Part shown: in pieces, positions 24,723 through 34,153 of the stretch
Layout: each line of letters starts with the position of its first letter
How positions within the stretch are numbered: position 1 is the first letter of the stretch
Source of the DNA: Ferruginibacter sp.
GTDB lineage: Bacteria > Bacteroidota > Bacteroidia > Chitinophagales > Chitinophagaceae
Length of the DNA: 64,000 nt
Assembly: GCA_017983695.1 (NCBI GenBank)
Contig: JAGOAX010000013.1
Span: 62,001 to 126,000, forward strand
Direction of reading: 5' to 3'
Program-made: the position numbers and the translations under genes
Notes under the pieces: generated by a model
Databases searched by the model: none
Seen by the model: only the letters and a program-made list of their open reading frames with translations
Told to the model about the DNA's origin: nothing

Positions 24723-26972
24723 TTATTCGGTGCTTAAAATATTTTTAACAAGTACTTCACCCTCTGTAGATAATTTTATATAATAAATACCTTTTGATAA
24801 AGCCGGTGTTTTTTTATTAATGGTATTTATTCCATTTTGTAATAACACAGGCTCAGTAAAAATATTTCTTCCATTGTTGTCAAACAGCATAAGGTTTGCT
24901 TTTTTATTTTGTGTTGCATAAACATTTAGCTCCAGGGTGTTTTTGGCTGCTGATAAATATGTAGTTACAATAGTAGTAGAGTGATTCTTTTTGCCGGAGA
25001 TAGAAATTACGTTACTGTATTCCATGCTATTATCCTTATCAACAATAGTAAGCCTGTAATAATTTGTGCCAGCTAAAGGATTAGCATCAATAAAATTATA
25101 ATTAACTACTGTGGTACTAAAACCACTTGCAGCAACAGTTCCAATGGCTTTGTAATCTGTACCATTACTACTCCTTTCAATGGTAAAGTAATTACTGTTA
25201 ACTTCTGTTTCGGTTTTCCAAAGCAATAAGTTTTTACCATTGTTTTCTGCTACAGTAAATTCAACCAGTGTTACAGGTAGTGGAGCACTAATTTCAATAT
25301 AACCTTTTTCGGGTGCTGTGCCGGAATAGGGAATACCAACATAAACGCCAGTATTAACACAAGGAGAAGTAGCCTGCAGGTGAAAATCGGTAGCCGAAAC
25401 AAACTGCGGATTTAGATTTGTGTTATTGCTGTTTATATAATTACCAGGGTTACCGGCCGGCCAAACTGGTACATTTGATGATCCGTTACCCCAGGCATTA
25501 TTATTAGTTACTGTGGTATGGTTTAAATTGGTACTGGTATTACTACCCTGTAACCATGCACCATTAAATCCTGTTATAATATTATTACGGATGAAAAGGC
25601 TATCTCCATTGCCATAGGGTTGGCTTGTAAAATCTAAGCCAAAATACGGGGCATCGCCTGCCTTAGCAACAATAGTGTTATTGTATATCTGCATATTTTT
25701 TATTTGAGGATCATCTGTGCCTTCACTGATAACCAATATGCCACCCGATGTTCCGATTCCATTTCCCTGGTATATATTACTGCAAACATTTTTCCTTATA
25801 ATGTTGTCTACAATATAAGAGTAACCTCCAACCGGAGTGCCACCCGGGTTGGGTAAATTATCACCGCCATAATCATTAACACCCCTTGTGCAATACTGGA
25901 TAAAGTTACTTCGGTTTTTTACAATATTGTTTTCAATCAATGCACTCTCCGTTCTGTATTCCAGAATAATACTGCTTTCGTAGTGAGTATTAAGTACAGA
26001 GTGTTGTAGCAAATTATCATGTATCCACACACTGTAAGCATAATTGCCTTTATAGTTATAATTAAGATCAATACTTCCCTGTATAGTATTTCCGTAAATT
26101 TCCAGGCCCTGGATATTAAAAAATTCAATACAGAAATCCCAGCCACTTTCACCAGGGTAAGTACCGCCATACGGTATTTTAGTTAAGATATTGTTGTATA
26201 TCTTACATCCTTTTAACCAGCCATCGTTCCAGTATTTAATTGGCCATCCATTAAGTCCTTCAGGTCTTTCTGTTTGTTGAATATTGTTATTGTAAATCAA
26301 CATGCCATCCTGAAAGCCGATATTTAAAGCTCCGGATCCGCCGCCACTAATACCATAATCAGCAGAGTTGGTTACCGTGTTATTATAAAAAGTATTTCCT
26401 GTGGCATGGGTATAACCAATATCAGTTCCGGGGTTATCAGCATTAATACCATTGTATATAATACCTCTCCAGTAAAAATCTTTTATTATACAGTCATGAA
26501 TCGAAACATTACTTCTGCCCGTTATCCATATTGCTAACCAGGTTTTATGAGTAGTAGCATTAACATATTGCCCGTCAAAAGTAATATTGGAAATACTCTG
26601 GTTGCCATTGGTGCCATCAGCAGATTGCAAATCAATTAAAGGACTGTAACTGTCGGTTAATGCACCTTTAATGATGGTTGTTGTTTTATTGGCACCAACA
26701 ATACTTACACCTACTGCAAGGTTCATTTGTTGCGATTCAATATAAATACCCGGCAACACATGGATAGTATTACCTGTTACAGTAACTGTTGATGTAGCTT
26801 TGTATAAAGTTTTCCAGGGGTTGGCAATCGTACCGTTACCTGTTACATCATTACCTGTTGTACTTATATAATAGGTTATAGCCTTAGAAGTATTTGCAAA
26901 GCAAAATAAGGCGGCAATAAATACTACAATAAATTGTACACACTTTCTTGTAGAAAAGATGATAGTTTTCAT
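24723..26972 (-). CDS. Secreted right-handed beta-helix protein with T9SS type A sorting domain
   Basis: 749 residues. A signal peptide (CVQFIVVFIAALFCFANTSKA) is followed by a DUF1565-like start (TYYISTTGNDVTGNGTIANPWKTLYKA), typical of parallel beta-helix proteins, and then many short turns with Asn ladders (IYNNTIV, IHDCIIKDF, IRNNIITGF), as in polysaccharide lyases and related carbohydrate enzymes. Near residue 570 begins an Ig-like segment (LPVTLVEFTVAENNGKNLLLWKTETEVNSNYFTIERSSNG), and the last ~75 residues are a type A T9SS sorting domain ending in the KGIYYIKLS pattern. No catalytic residues could be assigned, so polysaccharide binding or cleavage is only inferred. It lies outside the pectin locus and has a long untranscribed-looking region 5' to it. 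Confidence 0.8.
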   Translation of the reverse strand: MKTIIFSTRKCVQFIVVFIAALFCFANTSKAITYYISTTGNDVTGNGTIANPWKTLYKATSTVTVTGNTIHVLPGIYIESQQMNLAVGVSIVGANKTTTIIKGALTDSYSPLIDLQSADGTNGNQSISNITFDGQYVNATTHKTWLAIWITGRSNVSIHDCIIKDFYWRGIIYNGINADNPGTDIGYTHATGNTFYNNTVTNSADYGISGGGSGALNIGFQDGMLIYNNNIQQTERPEGLNGWPIKYWNDGWLKGCKIYNNILTKIPYGGTYPGESGWDFCIEFFNIQGLEIYGNTIQGSIDLNYNYKGNYAYSVWIHDNLLQHSVLNTHYESSIILEYRTESALIENNIVKNRSNFIQYCTRGVNDYGGDNLPNPGGTPVGGYSYIVDNIIRKNVCSNIYQGNGIGTSGGILVISEGTDDPQIKNMQIYNNTIVAKAGDAPYFGLDFTSQPYGNGDSLFIRNNIITGFNGAWLQGSNTSTNLNHTTVTNNNAWGNGSSNVPVWPAGNPGNYINSNNTNLNPQFVSATDFHLQATSPCVNTGVYVGIPYSGTAPEKGYIEISAPLPVTLVEFTVAENNGKNLLLWKTETEVNSNYFTIERSSNGTDYKAIGTVAASGFSTTVVNYNFIDANPLAGTNYYRLTIVDKDNSMEYSNVISISGKKNHSTTIVTTYLSAAKNTLELNVYATQNKKANLMLFDNNGRNIFTEPVLLQNGINTINKKTPALSKGIYYIKLSTEGEVLVKNILSTE

Positions 26973-27732
26973 TGGGATATTGGTTTTTTATGGATATTGA
27001 ATATTCTTGCTTACTAGCGTAATCAGGAATAAGGTTGTTACAAAATGAGCAGACGTAAAATTTAAATGCGTAATTTTTTTTGTTGTAGTGCAGATGATTT
27101 TCAATTTTTAGTTTCTTGAAAATAGATGCCGGGGCATGCTGCACTGTTAACTGAAAATTTCATTTCAATTTTAAATTTTTGCTTGTTTTTTTTGCCGGAA
27201 AGGTGTAGTGGTAGGGTAAAGTGGAATTAATAAGAAATAAACAAACTGGTAATATGGATTAAATACTTCAACCGGTGTTTAAATTAATGGTGAGGTAATT
27301 CCAGCCTGGTTTAAATTGGTAAAGATTAGTTTTCATTGGATTTTTAGTTTTTCGATTTTAAAGCGGATCAGCTTAAAGTGTTCCAAAAACTATACCACCT
27401 TTAAATAAAAAGTTAAAGTTTTTGAATATTTATTTATCCAATATAAAAAAATATTGTTTTGATTACCGGCAGGTAAATAAATTGTGAAAGTGATTTTTTA
27501 AATTATGGTGAACTACTAAGTAGGATTACTACTTGTGTAATTTTTATATTTAACAAACAATATGCAAAGCGATGTCTTAAAATTAATGTTCAAAGAATGT
27601 AGTAACTCCCAATACTGCAATTTTTTTAAATGTGATTCTGTATGGTAGTGATGAATGTGTGTATCCATAAATTTTAGTTGTATTCGATGTTAGGATTAAG
27701 AGGAATAAAAAATAAGGGTTTTAAAAAAGGAA
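26973..27732. other. 760-nt gene-free, AT-rich region
   Basis: No credible gene, RNA or repeat array was found. Being upstream of the beta-helix gene (minus strand) it probably holds that gene's promoter and a long leader. Noted here: GATTAGTTTTCATTGGA (about 27324-27340) resembles the start region of the beta-helix gene; on the minus strand it opens a 22-codon frame (27336-27268). CTACTAAGTAG with a nearby ACTACTTG lies in the 27510-27540 area. Neither is enough to call a feature. Confidence 0.5.
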
Positions 27733-30567
27733 TTAACGAATTAATAAAATTGTTCCGTTTTGTTGTTCCGGTAGTTTACCTTCAAGTTGATACTTTGCCA
27801 GCCAGGTATAAGTGCCCTGATTTTGTTTTTTGCCAAGAAAGAATCCATCCCAACCCAGCCCTGAGTCAAAAGTTTCAAAAACTTTTTGACCGTAACGATT
27901 ATAAACAATTAATTGGTATTGCTTTAATACTCCGTAAACACCAGCTTTGAATATATCATTTTTCCCATCGTTGTTTGGTGTGAAAGTATTTGGGAAGTAA
28001 ATAATTGTAAGACAGGGTTTTGTATTTACAGTAATAAACTCTTTTTCGACACAGCCATTTTTATCTGTTACGTGTAACCAGTAGGTTCCTTTTGAATTAA
28101 CATTTATTTGGTTTGAAGTTGATCCAGTTGACCATAAATAATTATCAAATGAAGTATTGGGTTGTAAAATTATATTCTCCTGTGAACAAATTAATGTGTC
28201 ATGAAAAATAAAATTATTTGGTAAAGTGTAAACAGAAATTTCTATTGAGTCAGTTGATAGACATCCTGGGTTTTTTTCAGCAGCTAGGTAATATTTTGTG
28301 ATTAAGTCTGGATACACTTTTACTATTTGAGAGTTTGTATCAGAAATTTTATAATTAGGAGTCCAATTGTATGATACAAAACCGGCAGGAGCTGTCAATA
28401 TAGCTGTGTCTTTGTTGCAGATCGATGTATCAATACCAATATCTATAAGTTCGGGTTGCCAGGCTATCGCTATAACTGTATCGGTATAAACTATATTGCA
28501 ATAATCGGTAATTGTAACATAATAAGTGCCCGGAGTATTTACTAAAAAAACAGAGTCGGTTGAATTATTCTGCCATAGATATTTTTTAAAGCCGCGATTT
28601 GCATTGAGCAGAAATGAACTGTTGCCGCAAATCTTTAAATCCGGGCCAAGATTCAGACTTTGCGCCGATCTTGATTTAGTGAGTTTAACGGAATCGCTTA
28701 GAATGCCACAACTGGTATTAAAACTGCCTGAAATGTAATATTCTCCTGACCCATTGTTCAACCATACCAACGCACTGCTGTCTGTAATGGATTGTATAGA
28801 TTGCACCAATGGAGAATTACTATTCCAGCTAATAACTGAACGGCAATTTTTATTTCTAATGGCAGTTACTAAAACAGGGCTGGAGGTATTGCATAATGTA
28901 TCAATATTCGATATTATTTTCAACGAATCGCATTTAACAACCTGCATGCAATTTTGCTGGATTTGAATTGGAATGTCCGAAACTGTAAGTGGGCCAAATG
29001 GAGTATCAAGTAACACATTTCTGCCCGAATCTGTAAAATTTATCTGAGCATCTTCCACGTTTATTGCATCAATAAAACATGCGGCAACGTCTGTGCCTAA
29101 ACAGGTTGAATTGCTATCAGAAGCATTAAGCTTATATAATTCGCTGCTTCTTAAAAAATTATCTGCACTGTCATATTTATTCAACATAAAAATATACGAC
29201 CCGGCGTTCGTTTGTATTGCGGTTGTTTGATCTTGCGTTCCGTTAGCCATAAATAATTTCCTTCGCTGCCTTATCAATATGTCATTAAATGATTGAATAA
29301 AAAAATCATAGTGTGTAAATTGGTTAGGGTAATAACTATATGAAAAAAAAGAATTTCCATCGGGAAAGATTTTCAACTTAGTGCGATAGGTTGCTGGAGG
29401 ATAAATTGCATTGTACATGCTGCCTTTTACAAATGATAAATCCGTTGTTTTAAATTGCATGGAAGCTGCAGCTTGAAGATCGTTGCTATATTCTCCCAGC
29501 AACCTTCCGGACATTGACACATCTCCATTATTCATTTCTGTTAATTCTAATAAGTTACCCCAATGCTGGCCAATAGTTGGATTGCCGATCTGGTTATAAG
29601 CTTTGCACTGAATAAGATTGCCCGTAGCTTTATCGAACACGTATACACCAGTGCCTCCAAATGGAATAGGGATACTTGGTGACCAGGCCGCAGTTCTACC
29701 GAATGTAATTACTTTATTTCCTCTTATTACAGAACCTAAATACCCGGTACTTATTCTACCTTCAGTCGGATTTCTATCCCATAATACATTGCCATTTAGA
29801 TCAAGTTTAGCCAGTAACCCGTTATTAGAAGAACCTGGGGTACCCTTCTCCCGGCAGCTGATATAAATTGAATTATCCTGCTCCTGCATTAATTGATTAA
29901 CCTCTATCCAGCACCAATCCTGGGTTTGTAACCATTGACGGGGATAAAAGGTTTTATTCCATATCAAATCTCCATTATCTGCAATTCTGGCAACGGTAAG
30001 TCCGTCAAATGAATTAGCCTGTGTATCAAAAGTACCTGCAACTAAAATACTATTATCATTAAGTTCCTTTACTTTATACCAATAGTGATTCGTAAGAGAA
30101 GCCAGGGCTTTATATTTTTTTATCCATTTCGGGTGAAAAGCTGAATCAACTTTCATCACGAAACTTGCGAAATTTGCTTGATTATTTCTAAAGTCTGAAT
30201 AACCGCCTATAATTATGTAGTCCCCATTTTTGGCAGGTATCATGTCAGCTACCAGCAAGTCTAAGCTATCAATTCCCGAAGTGTATGACAAATTTAAACT
30301 TGTATCAGTACAGGAAACCGCACCTGTAAAAGCATCCGTAAAATTTTTTGTTTTTAAGCTGATGTTTTGTGCAGGTTTTGCCAGTCGGATATTATTTGGG
30401 TTTTTACCAAACGAAAATGAAGGAAACATATTCGTCTGTTGTATTAGGGCCATTAAAACTGAATCCTTAGCAGAATTTTGCGTTAAAGTAGATTGCGAGA
30501 ATGAAGCAAAGCATGAAAAAGCGAGTAAAACGACAAATAAAAATCTGATGTTCTTTTGCATTTTCAT
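27733..30567 (-). CDS. Large secreted protein with gliding-motility-type C-terminal domain
   Basis: 944 residues on the minus strand with a signal peptide ending CFASFSQ. The first half has delayed beta-propeller-like repeats (GDYIIIGGYSDFRNN, NSILVAGTFDTQAN, NGLLAKLDLNGNVLWD) as in proteins that record kelch/SBBP-type blades. The middle has Cys-containing Ig-like repeats (LNLGPDLKICGNSSFLLNA, DIGIDTSICNKDTAILTAP, TLICSQENIILQPN). The last ~85 residues form a type B C-terminal domain (FPNTFTPNNDGKNDIF, NRYGQKVFETF, GWDGFFLGKKQNQGTY, ending LLIR), marking it for T9SS export. Transcribed alone. Function beyond surface attachment is unknown. Confidence 0.82.
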   Translation of the reverse strand: MKMQKNIRFLFVVLLAFSCFASFSQSTLTQNSAKDSVLMALIQQTNMFPSFSFGKNPNNIRLAKPAQNISLKTKNFTDAFTGAVSCTDTSLNLSYTSGIDSLDLLVADMIPAKNGDYIIIGGYSDFRNNQANFASFVMKVDSAFHPKWIKKYKALASLTNHYWYKVKELNDNSILVAGTFDTQANSFDGLTVARIADNGDLIWNKTFYPRQWLQTQDWCWIEVNQLMQEQDNSIYISCREKGTPGSSNNGLLAKLDLNGNVLWDRNPTEGRISTGYLGSVIRGNKVITFGRTAAWSPSIPIPFGGTGVYVFDKATGNLIQCKAYNQIGNPTIGQHWGNLLELTEMNNGDVSMSGRLLGEYSNDLQAAASMQFKTTDLSFVKGSMYNAIYPPATYRTKLKIFPDGNSFFSYSYYPNQFTHYDFFIQSFNDILIRQRRKLFMANGTQDQTTAIQTNAGSYIFMLNKYDSADNFLRSSELYKLNASDSNSTCLGTDVAACFIDAINVEDAQINFTDSGRNVLLDTPFGPLTVSDIPIQIQQNCMQVVKCDSLKIISNIDTLCNTSSPVLVTAIRNKNCRSVISWNSNSPLVQSIQSITDSSALVWLNNGSGEYYISGSFNTSCGILSDSVKLTKSRSAQSLNLGPDLKICGNSSFLLNANRGFKKYLWQNNSTDSVFLVNTPGTYYVTITDYCNIVYTDTVIAIAWQPELIDIGIDTSICNKDTAILTAPAGFVSYNWTPNYKISDTNSQIVKVYPDLITKYYLAAEKNPGCLSTDSIEISVYTLPNNFIFHDTLICSQENIILQPNTSFDNYLWSTGSTSNQINVNSKGTYWLHVTDKNGCVEKEFITVNTKPCLTIIYFPNTFTPNNDGKNDIFKAGVYGVLKQYQLIVYNRYGQKVFETFDSGLGWDGFFLGKKQNQGTYTWLAKYQLEGKLPEQQNGTILLIR

Positions 30568-30688
30568 GGAAATATTTAATTGGGCTTAATTAGGATTATG
30601 TTATAGATATTAAATATACTATCAATAGTATGAATACCCATATAAACTTTGAGTTTCCTATTAAATGTAGGGATTTTTATACTTATTT

Positions 30689-31921
30689 CTACAATTCTTT
30701 TAAGCTCTTATCAATAATCCCAACGCACTCCAAAACCTCTTCTTTACTAATTACCAGTGGAGGCGCAAAGCGGATCTTATCGCCATGTGTAGGCTTGGCC
30801 AGCAAACCGTTTTCTTTAAGCGAAAGACATAGTTCCCATGCTGCATCAGGATTGCTGTGTTCAATAACTATTGCGTTTAATAAGCCTTTGCCTCTTACAG
30901 TTTTTATAAAGGGCGAATTGAGTTTGCGTAGTTCAGTTCTTAACAGTTCTCCCATAGCTTCTGCATTCTCAGTCATGTGCTCATCTTTTAAAACCTGTAA
31001 AGCGGTAATAGCAACTGCACATGCCAAAGGATTACCACCATAAGTGCTGCCGTGTTCACCGGGTTTTATGGTCATCATAATTTCATCATCACATAATACC
31101 GCACTTACAGGTAATACACCTCCGCTTAAGGCCTTTCCTAAAATTAAAATATCTGCACGTACAGCTTCATGATCGCAGGCCAGCATCTTTCCCGTTCTTG
31201 CCAGGCCTGTTTGTATTTCATCTGCCACCATCAGAACATTATATTCATTGCATAATGTTCTTACTTTTTTATAGTAACCATCATCAGGTACCACAACACC
31301 GGCTTCTCCCTGTATAGGCTCAAAAAGAAATGCTACAACATTTTTGTCCTGGAAAGATTTTTCCAATGCAGCTAAATCATTAAATGGTATGGCTGTATAT
31401 CCCGGCATGTAAGGGCCAAAGTTTTTTGTAGCAGAAGGGTCGCTGCTAAATGAAATTATGCCGGTTGTTCTGCCATGAAAATTTCCTTCGCAAACAATAA
31501 TTTTAGCATTGTTTTCTGGAACGCCCTTTACCTGGTATCCCCATTTACGGCTGAGTTTGATAGCGGTTTCCACTGCTTCCACACCGGTATTCATGGGTAA
31601 TACTTTATCGTAACCAAAATATTCAGTAATGTACTTTTCATACTCCCCCAATAAATTACTATGAAAAGCTCTTGATGTAAGCGTAAGTTTTTGTGCCTGT
31701 TCAATTAATGCCGCTATAATTTTAGGATGGCAATGTCCCTGGTTTACGGCAGAGTAACCACTCAGGAAATCGAAGTACCGATTGCCATCCACATCATATA
31801 AAAAAACACCTTCGCCACGGTTTAATACTACGGGCAGCGGGTGATAATTATGAGCACCATGTTTTTCTTCCAGTTGAATATATTGCTGTGTATTGGTTGA
31901 TATACTGATAGTTGAATGCAT
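30689..31921 (-). CDS. rocD: Ornithine--oxo-acid transaminase
   Basis: 410 residues from the ATG at 31921; the longer frame to 31987 adds a hydrophobic stretch not seen in the family. It moves the delta-amino group of ornithine to 2-oxoglutarate with PLP, linking arginine/ornithine breakdown to glutamate semialdehyde and proline. Motifs of the class III aminotransferases: YFDFLSGYSAVNQGHCHPKI near the start, FHGRTTGIISFSSDPSA, AFLFEPIQGEAGVVVPDDGYY, LMVADEIQTGLARTGKMLACDHE, and LILGKALSGGVLPVSAVL with the PLP lysine. NTGVEAVETAIKLSRKWGY is the characteristic OAT signature rather than acetylornithine or GABA aminotransferase. Monocistronic, divergent from the VOC gene. A confident call. Confidence 0.9.
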   Translation of the reverse strand: MHSTISISTNTQQYIQLEEKHGAHNYHPLPVVLNRGEGVFLYDVDGNRYFDFLSGYSAVNQGHCHPKIIAALIEQAQKLTLTSRAFHSNLLGEYEKYITEYFGYDKVLPMNTGVEAVETAIKLSRKWGYQVKGVPENNAKIIVCEGNFHGRTTGIISFSSDPSATKNFGPYMPGYTAIPFNDLAALEKSFQDKNVVAFLFEPIQGEAGVVVPDDGYYKKVRTLCNEYNVLMVADEIQTGLARTGKMLACDHEAVRADILILGKALSGGVLPVSAVLCDDEIMMTIKPGEHGSTYGGNPLACAVAITALQVLKDEHMTENAEAMGELLRTELRKLNSPFIKTVRGKGLLNAIVIEHSNPDAAWELCLSLKENGLLAKPTHGDKIRFAPPLVISKEEVLECVGIIDKSLKEL

Positions 31922-32073
31922 TGTAGTAATGTTTAAAAAAGATAAAATAAAATGTAAACAGAAAAGCTGCCCCCTGGTAGAGAGCATTAGAAGGACTTAT
32001 CCTCGATGATTGAGTAAATCGAGATTGCTGCATAAGAAAGAAGACGATATGTTGTACAGCTTGTTAATAATTG

Positions 32074-32081
32074 TAAATTTG
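32074..32081 (+). promoter_or_regulatory. -7 box (TAAATTTG) with -33 TTG for the VOC gene
   Basis: TAAATTTG fits TAnnTTTG; TTG at 32052-32054 lies 19 nt upstream. The start codon is at 32102. Confidence 0.5.
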
Positions 32082-32101
32082 CTGCAAGATAAAAAAAAAT
32101 T

Positions 32102-32587
32102 ATGAGTTATACAATTCCTGCACAAACCTCAATTGGCCATGTACATTTAAAAGTGGCTGATTTAAACAGGGCCCTGGCTTTTTATAAAGATCTGCTGGGG
32201 TTTGAAATTACACAGCAATATGGAGATAGCGCCGTATTTATTTCTGCAGGCGGTTATCACCATCATATAGGATTAAATACCTGGCATAGCAAAAATGCCG
32301 GGCCTGCACCCGTAAGGTCAGCTGGTTTATACCATGTGGCTATTTTATATCCAACCCGTAAGGACCTGGCAAATATTTTTAAACGATTGGAAGAGGCAGA
32401 GTATCCATTAACAGGCGCATCAGACCATGGCGTATCGGAAGCAATTTATTTAAATGACCCTGATGGTAATGGCATAGAGTTGTATTGGGACAGGCCAAAA
32501 GATAGCTGGCCAAAAGATAATGCCGGAAATTTGTGGATGGGTACTAAAGCGCTTGACCTGGATTCTTTATTAAATGAATTGGCTTAA
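32102..32587 (+). CDS. VOC (vicinal oxygen chelate) family protein
   Basis: 161 residues, two glyoxalase-like beta-alpha-beta-beta-beta modules. The first has IGHVHLKVADLNRALAFYKDLLGFEI, with the metal-binding His, and a strand with GGYHHHIGLNTW; the second has GLYHVAILYPTRKDLANIFKRL and DHGVSEAIYLNDPDGNGIELYWDRP, with further His and Glu ligands. This order matches the catechol-2,3-dioxygenase or dioxygenase-like branch rather than glyoxalase I. Substrate unknown. Cytoplasmic, with its own promoter. Its stop codon overlaps that of ispE on the other strand (TTAA at 32584-32587). Confidence 0.82.
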   Translation: MSYTIPAQTSIGHVHLKVADLNRALAFYKDLLGFEITQQYGDSAVFISAGGYHHHIGLNTWHSKNAGPAPVRSAGLYHVAILYPTRKDLANIFKRLEEAEYPLTGASDHGVSEAIYLNDPDGNGIELYWDRPKDSWPKDNAGNLWMGTKALDLDSLLNELA

Positions 32588-33399
32588 GCTATAATTTTTA
32601 CAAAGTAATTTTTATCGATAAAAGAAGGTAAGGAGATCTGCTTTTCAAAAATACCATATACTGTACTGCCACTGCCGCTCATGGCTGCATAAACCGCTCC
32701 CTCGTTATACATTGCTTCTTTTATATTTTTTATTTCTGTATATTTTTCAAAAACGGGGGCTTCAAAATCGTTTATTAATTCAGCTTTCCAGGATGCTATT
32801 GGTTGTGCAATAATTTCTTTTATTTTTTTATGCGGCTCAGCAGGAGTGATCTGCGAAAATGCCCAACCGGTATTTACATGAATGCCCGGGTTGACGATTG
32901 CAATTTTATAATCAGCCAGCGTTATATCGATTCCTTCCAATAATTCCCCACGTCCTGTTGCATAGCAAGGTTTATTAATTATAAAAAAAGGACAATCACT
33001 GCCTAATTGCAAAGCATAATCAATCAATTGCTGTAAAGATAATCCAAGATTGAATTTTGTATTTAATAATTGTAAGGTAAAAGCACCGTCGGCCGAACCG
33101 CCACCTAAACCAGCTCCCATGGGAATAGCTTTATGGAGGTGCATTTTTATAAACGGTAATTGCGGAAAATCTCTTTTTAAAAGCTGATAAGCTTTTATGC
33201 AAATATTGTCGTCTTCTTTTCCATCAACAGTTAAGCCCGAGCCGGTAAATTCTATCGATGAAGCTGGTGAAGGGATAATTTCCAACGCATCTTTTAAAGC
33301 AATGGGATAAAAAACGGTTTCTAAATTATGAAAGCCATCCTGTCGTTTTGAAAGAATGTGTAAGCCCAGGTTTATTTTACAGTTGGGAAAAACGATCAT
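32584..33399 (-). CDS. ispE: 4-diphosphocytidyl-2-C-methyl-D-erythritol kinase
   Basis: 271 residues from the ATG at 33399 (MIVFPNCKINLGLHIL); a longer frame to 33426 adds nine residues without support. It phosphorylates CDP-methylerythritol in the non-mevalonate (MEP) isoprenoid pathway in the cytoplasm. GHMP-kinase motifs: NCKINLGLHILSKRQDGFHNLETVF at the start (Lys and Asn for substrate), the ATP loop IPMGAGLGGGSADGAFTLQ, LGSDCPFFI, and the C-terminal AAMSGSGSTVYGIF. Length and motif order match IspE. Its 3' end is convergent with the VOC gene with overlapping stop codons. Likely a single gene on its transcript, followed by nothing on this strand. Confidence 0.9.
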   Translation of the reverse strand: MIVFPNCKINLGLHILSKRQDGFHNLETVFYPIALKDALEIIPSPASSIEFTGSGLTVDGKEDDNICIKAYQLLKRDFPQLPFIKMHLHKAIPMGAGLGGGSADGAFTLQLLNTKFNLGLSLQQLIDYALQLGSDCPFFIINKPCYATGRGELLEGIDITLADYKIAIVNPGIHVNTGWAFSQITPAEPHKKIKEIIAQPIASWKAELINDFEAPVFEKYTEIKNIKEAMYNEGAVYAAMSGSGSTVYGIFEKQISLPSFIDKNYFVKIIA

Positions 33400-33459
33400 G
33401 ATGATGTGATAATATAAATAGCTCAATAAAGCTTTAATCCTATGGCCGGATTACCAATC

Positions 33460-34044
33460 CTATTTTCCTTTCCTTTCTTTTATTTCGTCTCTAATAGCAA
33501 TGGCACGTATATAATCTTCATGATCCAGTACTTCTGTCAGCAGGGCTTCCAGTTCTTCCAGCGACATATTTTTTAAATCATCACCACCTGCAGGTTCAGG
33601 GCTTAGTGCCTGCACTTTTTTCTTCTTGTCATCATCTTCCATTAAAATACCTGCCTGGTCTAATATAGTATCGTAAGTATATACCGGGCAACCAAAGCGT
33701 ACTGCCAGTGCCAGCGCATCAGAAGTACGGGAATCAATTTCTACCGTATCGTTTGCAGAGCTGCATACCAGTTTACTGTAAAAAATACCTTCCTGTAAAT
33801 CATTGATCACCACTTCATGCAGTTCTACATTAAAGGCCATCATAAAATTTTTCATCAGGTCGTGTGTAAGAGGGCGGCTGGGGCTCATGCGTTCTAATGC
33901 CACGGCAATGGCCTGTGCTTCAAAACCACCAATAACAATCGGCAGGCGGCGTAAACCATTCACTTCTCCTAAAACCACTGCATAGGAATGCGTTTGCGTA
34001 ATGCTATGAGATAATGCTACTATTTCCAGTTCTATTTTCTTCAT
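33460..34044 (-). CDS. Bifunctional nuclease family protein (DUF151) with a UVR-like C-terminus
   Basis: 194 residues from the ATG at 34044 (MKKIELEIVALSHSITQTHSYAVVLGE); the longer frame to 34095 would translate an intergenic palindrome. The DUF151 core is shown by LPIVIGGFEAQAIAVALERMSPSRPLTHDLMKNFM and DSRTSDALALAVRFGCPVYTYD, both strong family signatures. The C-terminus has a helical segment (LEELEALLTEVLDHEDYIRAIAIRDEIKERKGK) with the UVR/UvrB-C-like pattern common in Bacteroidota members. Nuclease activity is known for plant and a thermophile homologue; in vivo role in bacteria is unclear. No signal peptide. Confidence 0.85.
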   Translation of the reverse strand: MKKIELEIVALSHSITQTHSYAVVLGEVNGLRRLPIVIGGFEAQAIAVALERMSPSRPLTHDLMKNFMMAFNVELHEVVINDLQEGIFYSKLVCSSANDTVEIDSRTSDALALAVRFGCPVYTYDTILDQAGILMEDDDKKKKVQALSPEPAGGDDLKNMSLEELEALLTEVLDHEDYIRAIAIRDEIKERKGK

Positions 34045-34051
34045 ATCCCTG

Positions 34052-34071
34052 TCCGCCTCAGGCGAGGCGGA
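34052..34071. repeat. TCCGCCT...AGGCGGA hairpin repeat
   Basis: TCCGCCT and AGGCGGA flank a six-base loop, 8 nt upstream of the nuclease-family start codon at 34044 on the minus strand. Typical dispersed element of this genome group. Confidence 0.7.
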
Positions 34072-34102
34072 TGATGTTTTATTTAATAACAGCAAATATA
34101 AA

Positions 34103-34139
34103 AAATAAAGCCTTCCAAAAATTTTGGAAGGCTTTATTT
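34103..34139 (-). terminator. Terminator of the etf operon
   Basis: AAATAAAGCCTTCCAAAA (34103-34120) pairs perfectly with the reverse complement at 34122-34139, directly after the etfA stop (34154). With A and T flanks it can work on both strands. Confidence 0.85.
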
Positions 34140-34153
34140 AATGGCGTTTTAGT

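Noticed and set aside
26884..27144. Minus-strand open frame overlapping the start of the beta-helix gene
   Set aside because: It overlaps a clear gene in another frame and has no signal or motif; a shadow.
27268..27336. A 22-codon open frame on the minus strand
   Set aside because: Too short and without a ribosome site or homology that I can recognise; kept only as a remark on the gene-free region.
32584..32587. Overlapping stop codons of the VOC and ispE genes
   Set aside because: TTAA reads as a stop on both strands; a tidy packing effect of convergent genes with no sign of special function.
34045..34095. Longer N-terminus of the bifunctional nuclease protein
   Set aside because: It would translate the TCCGCCT...AGGCGGA palindrome; conserved sequence begins at 34044.
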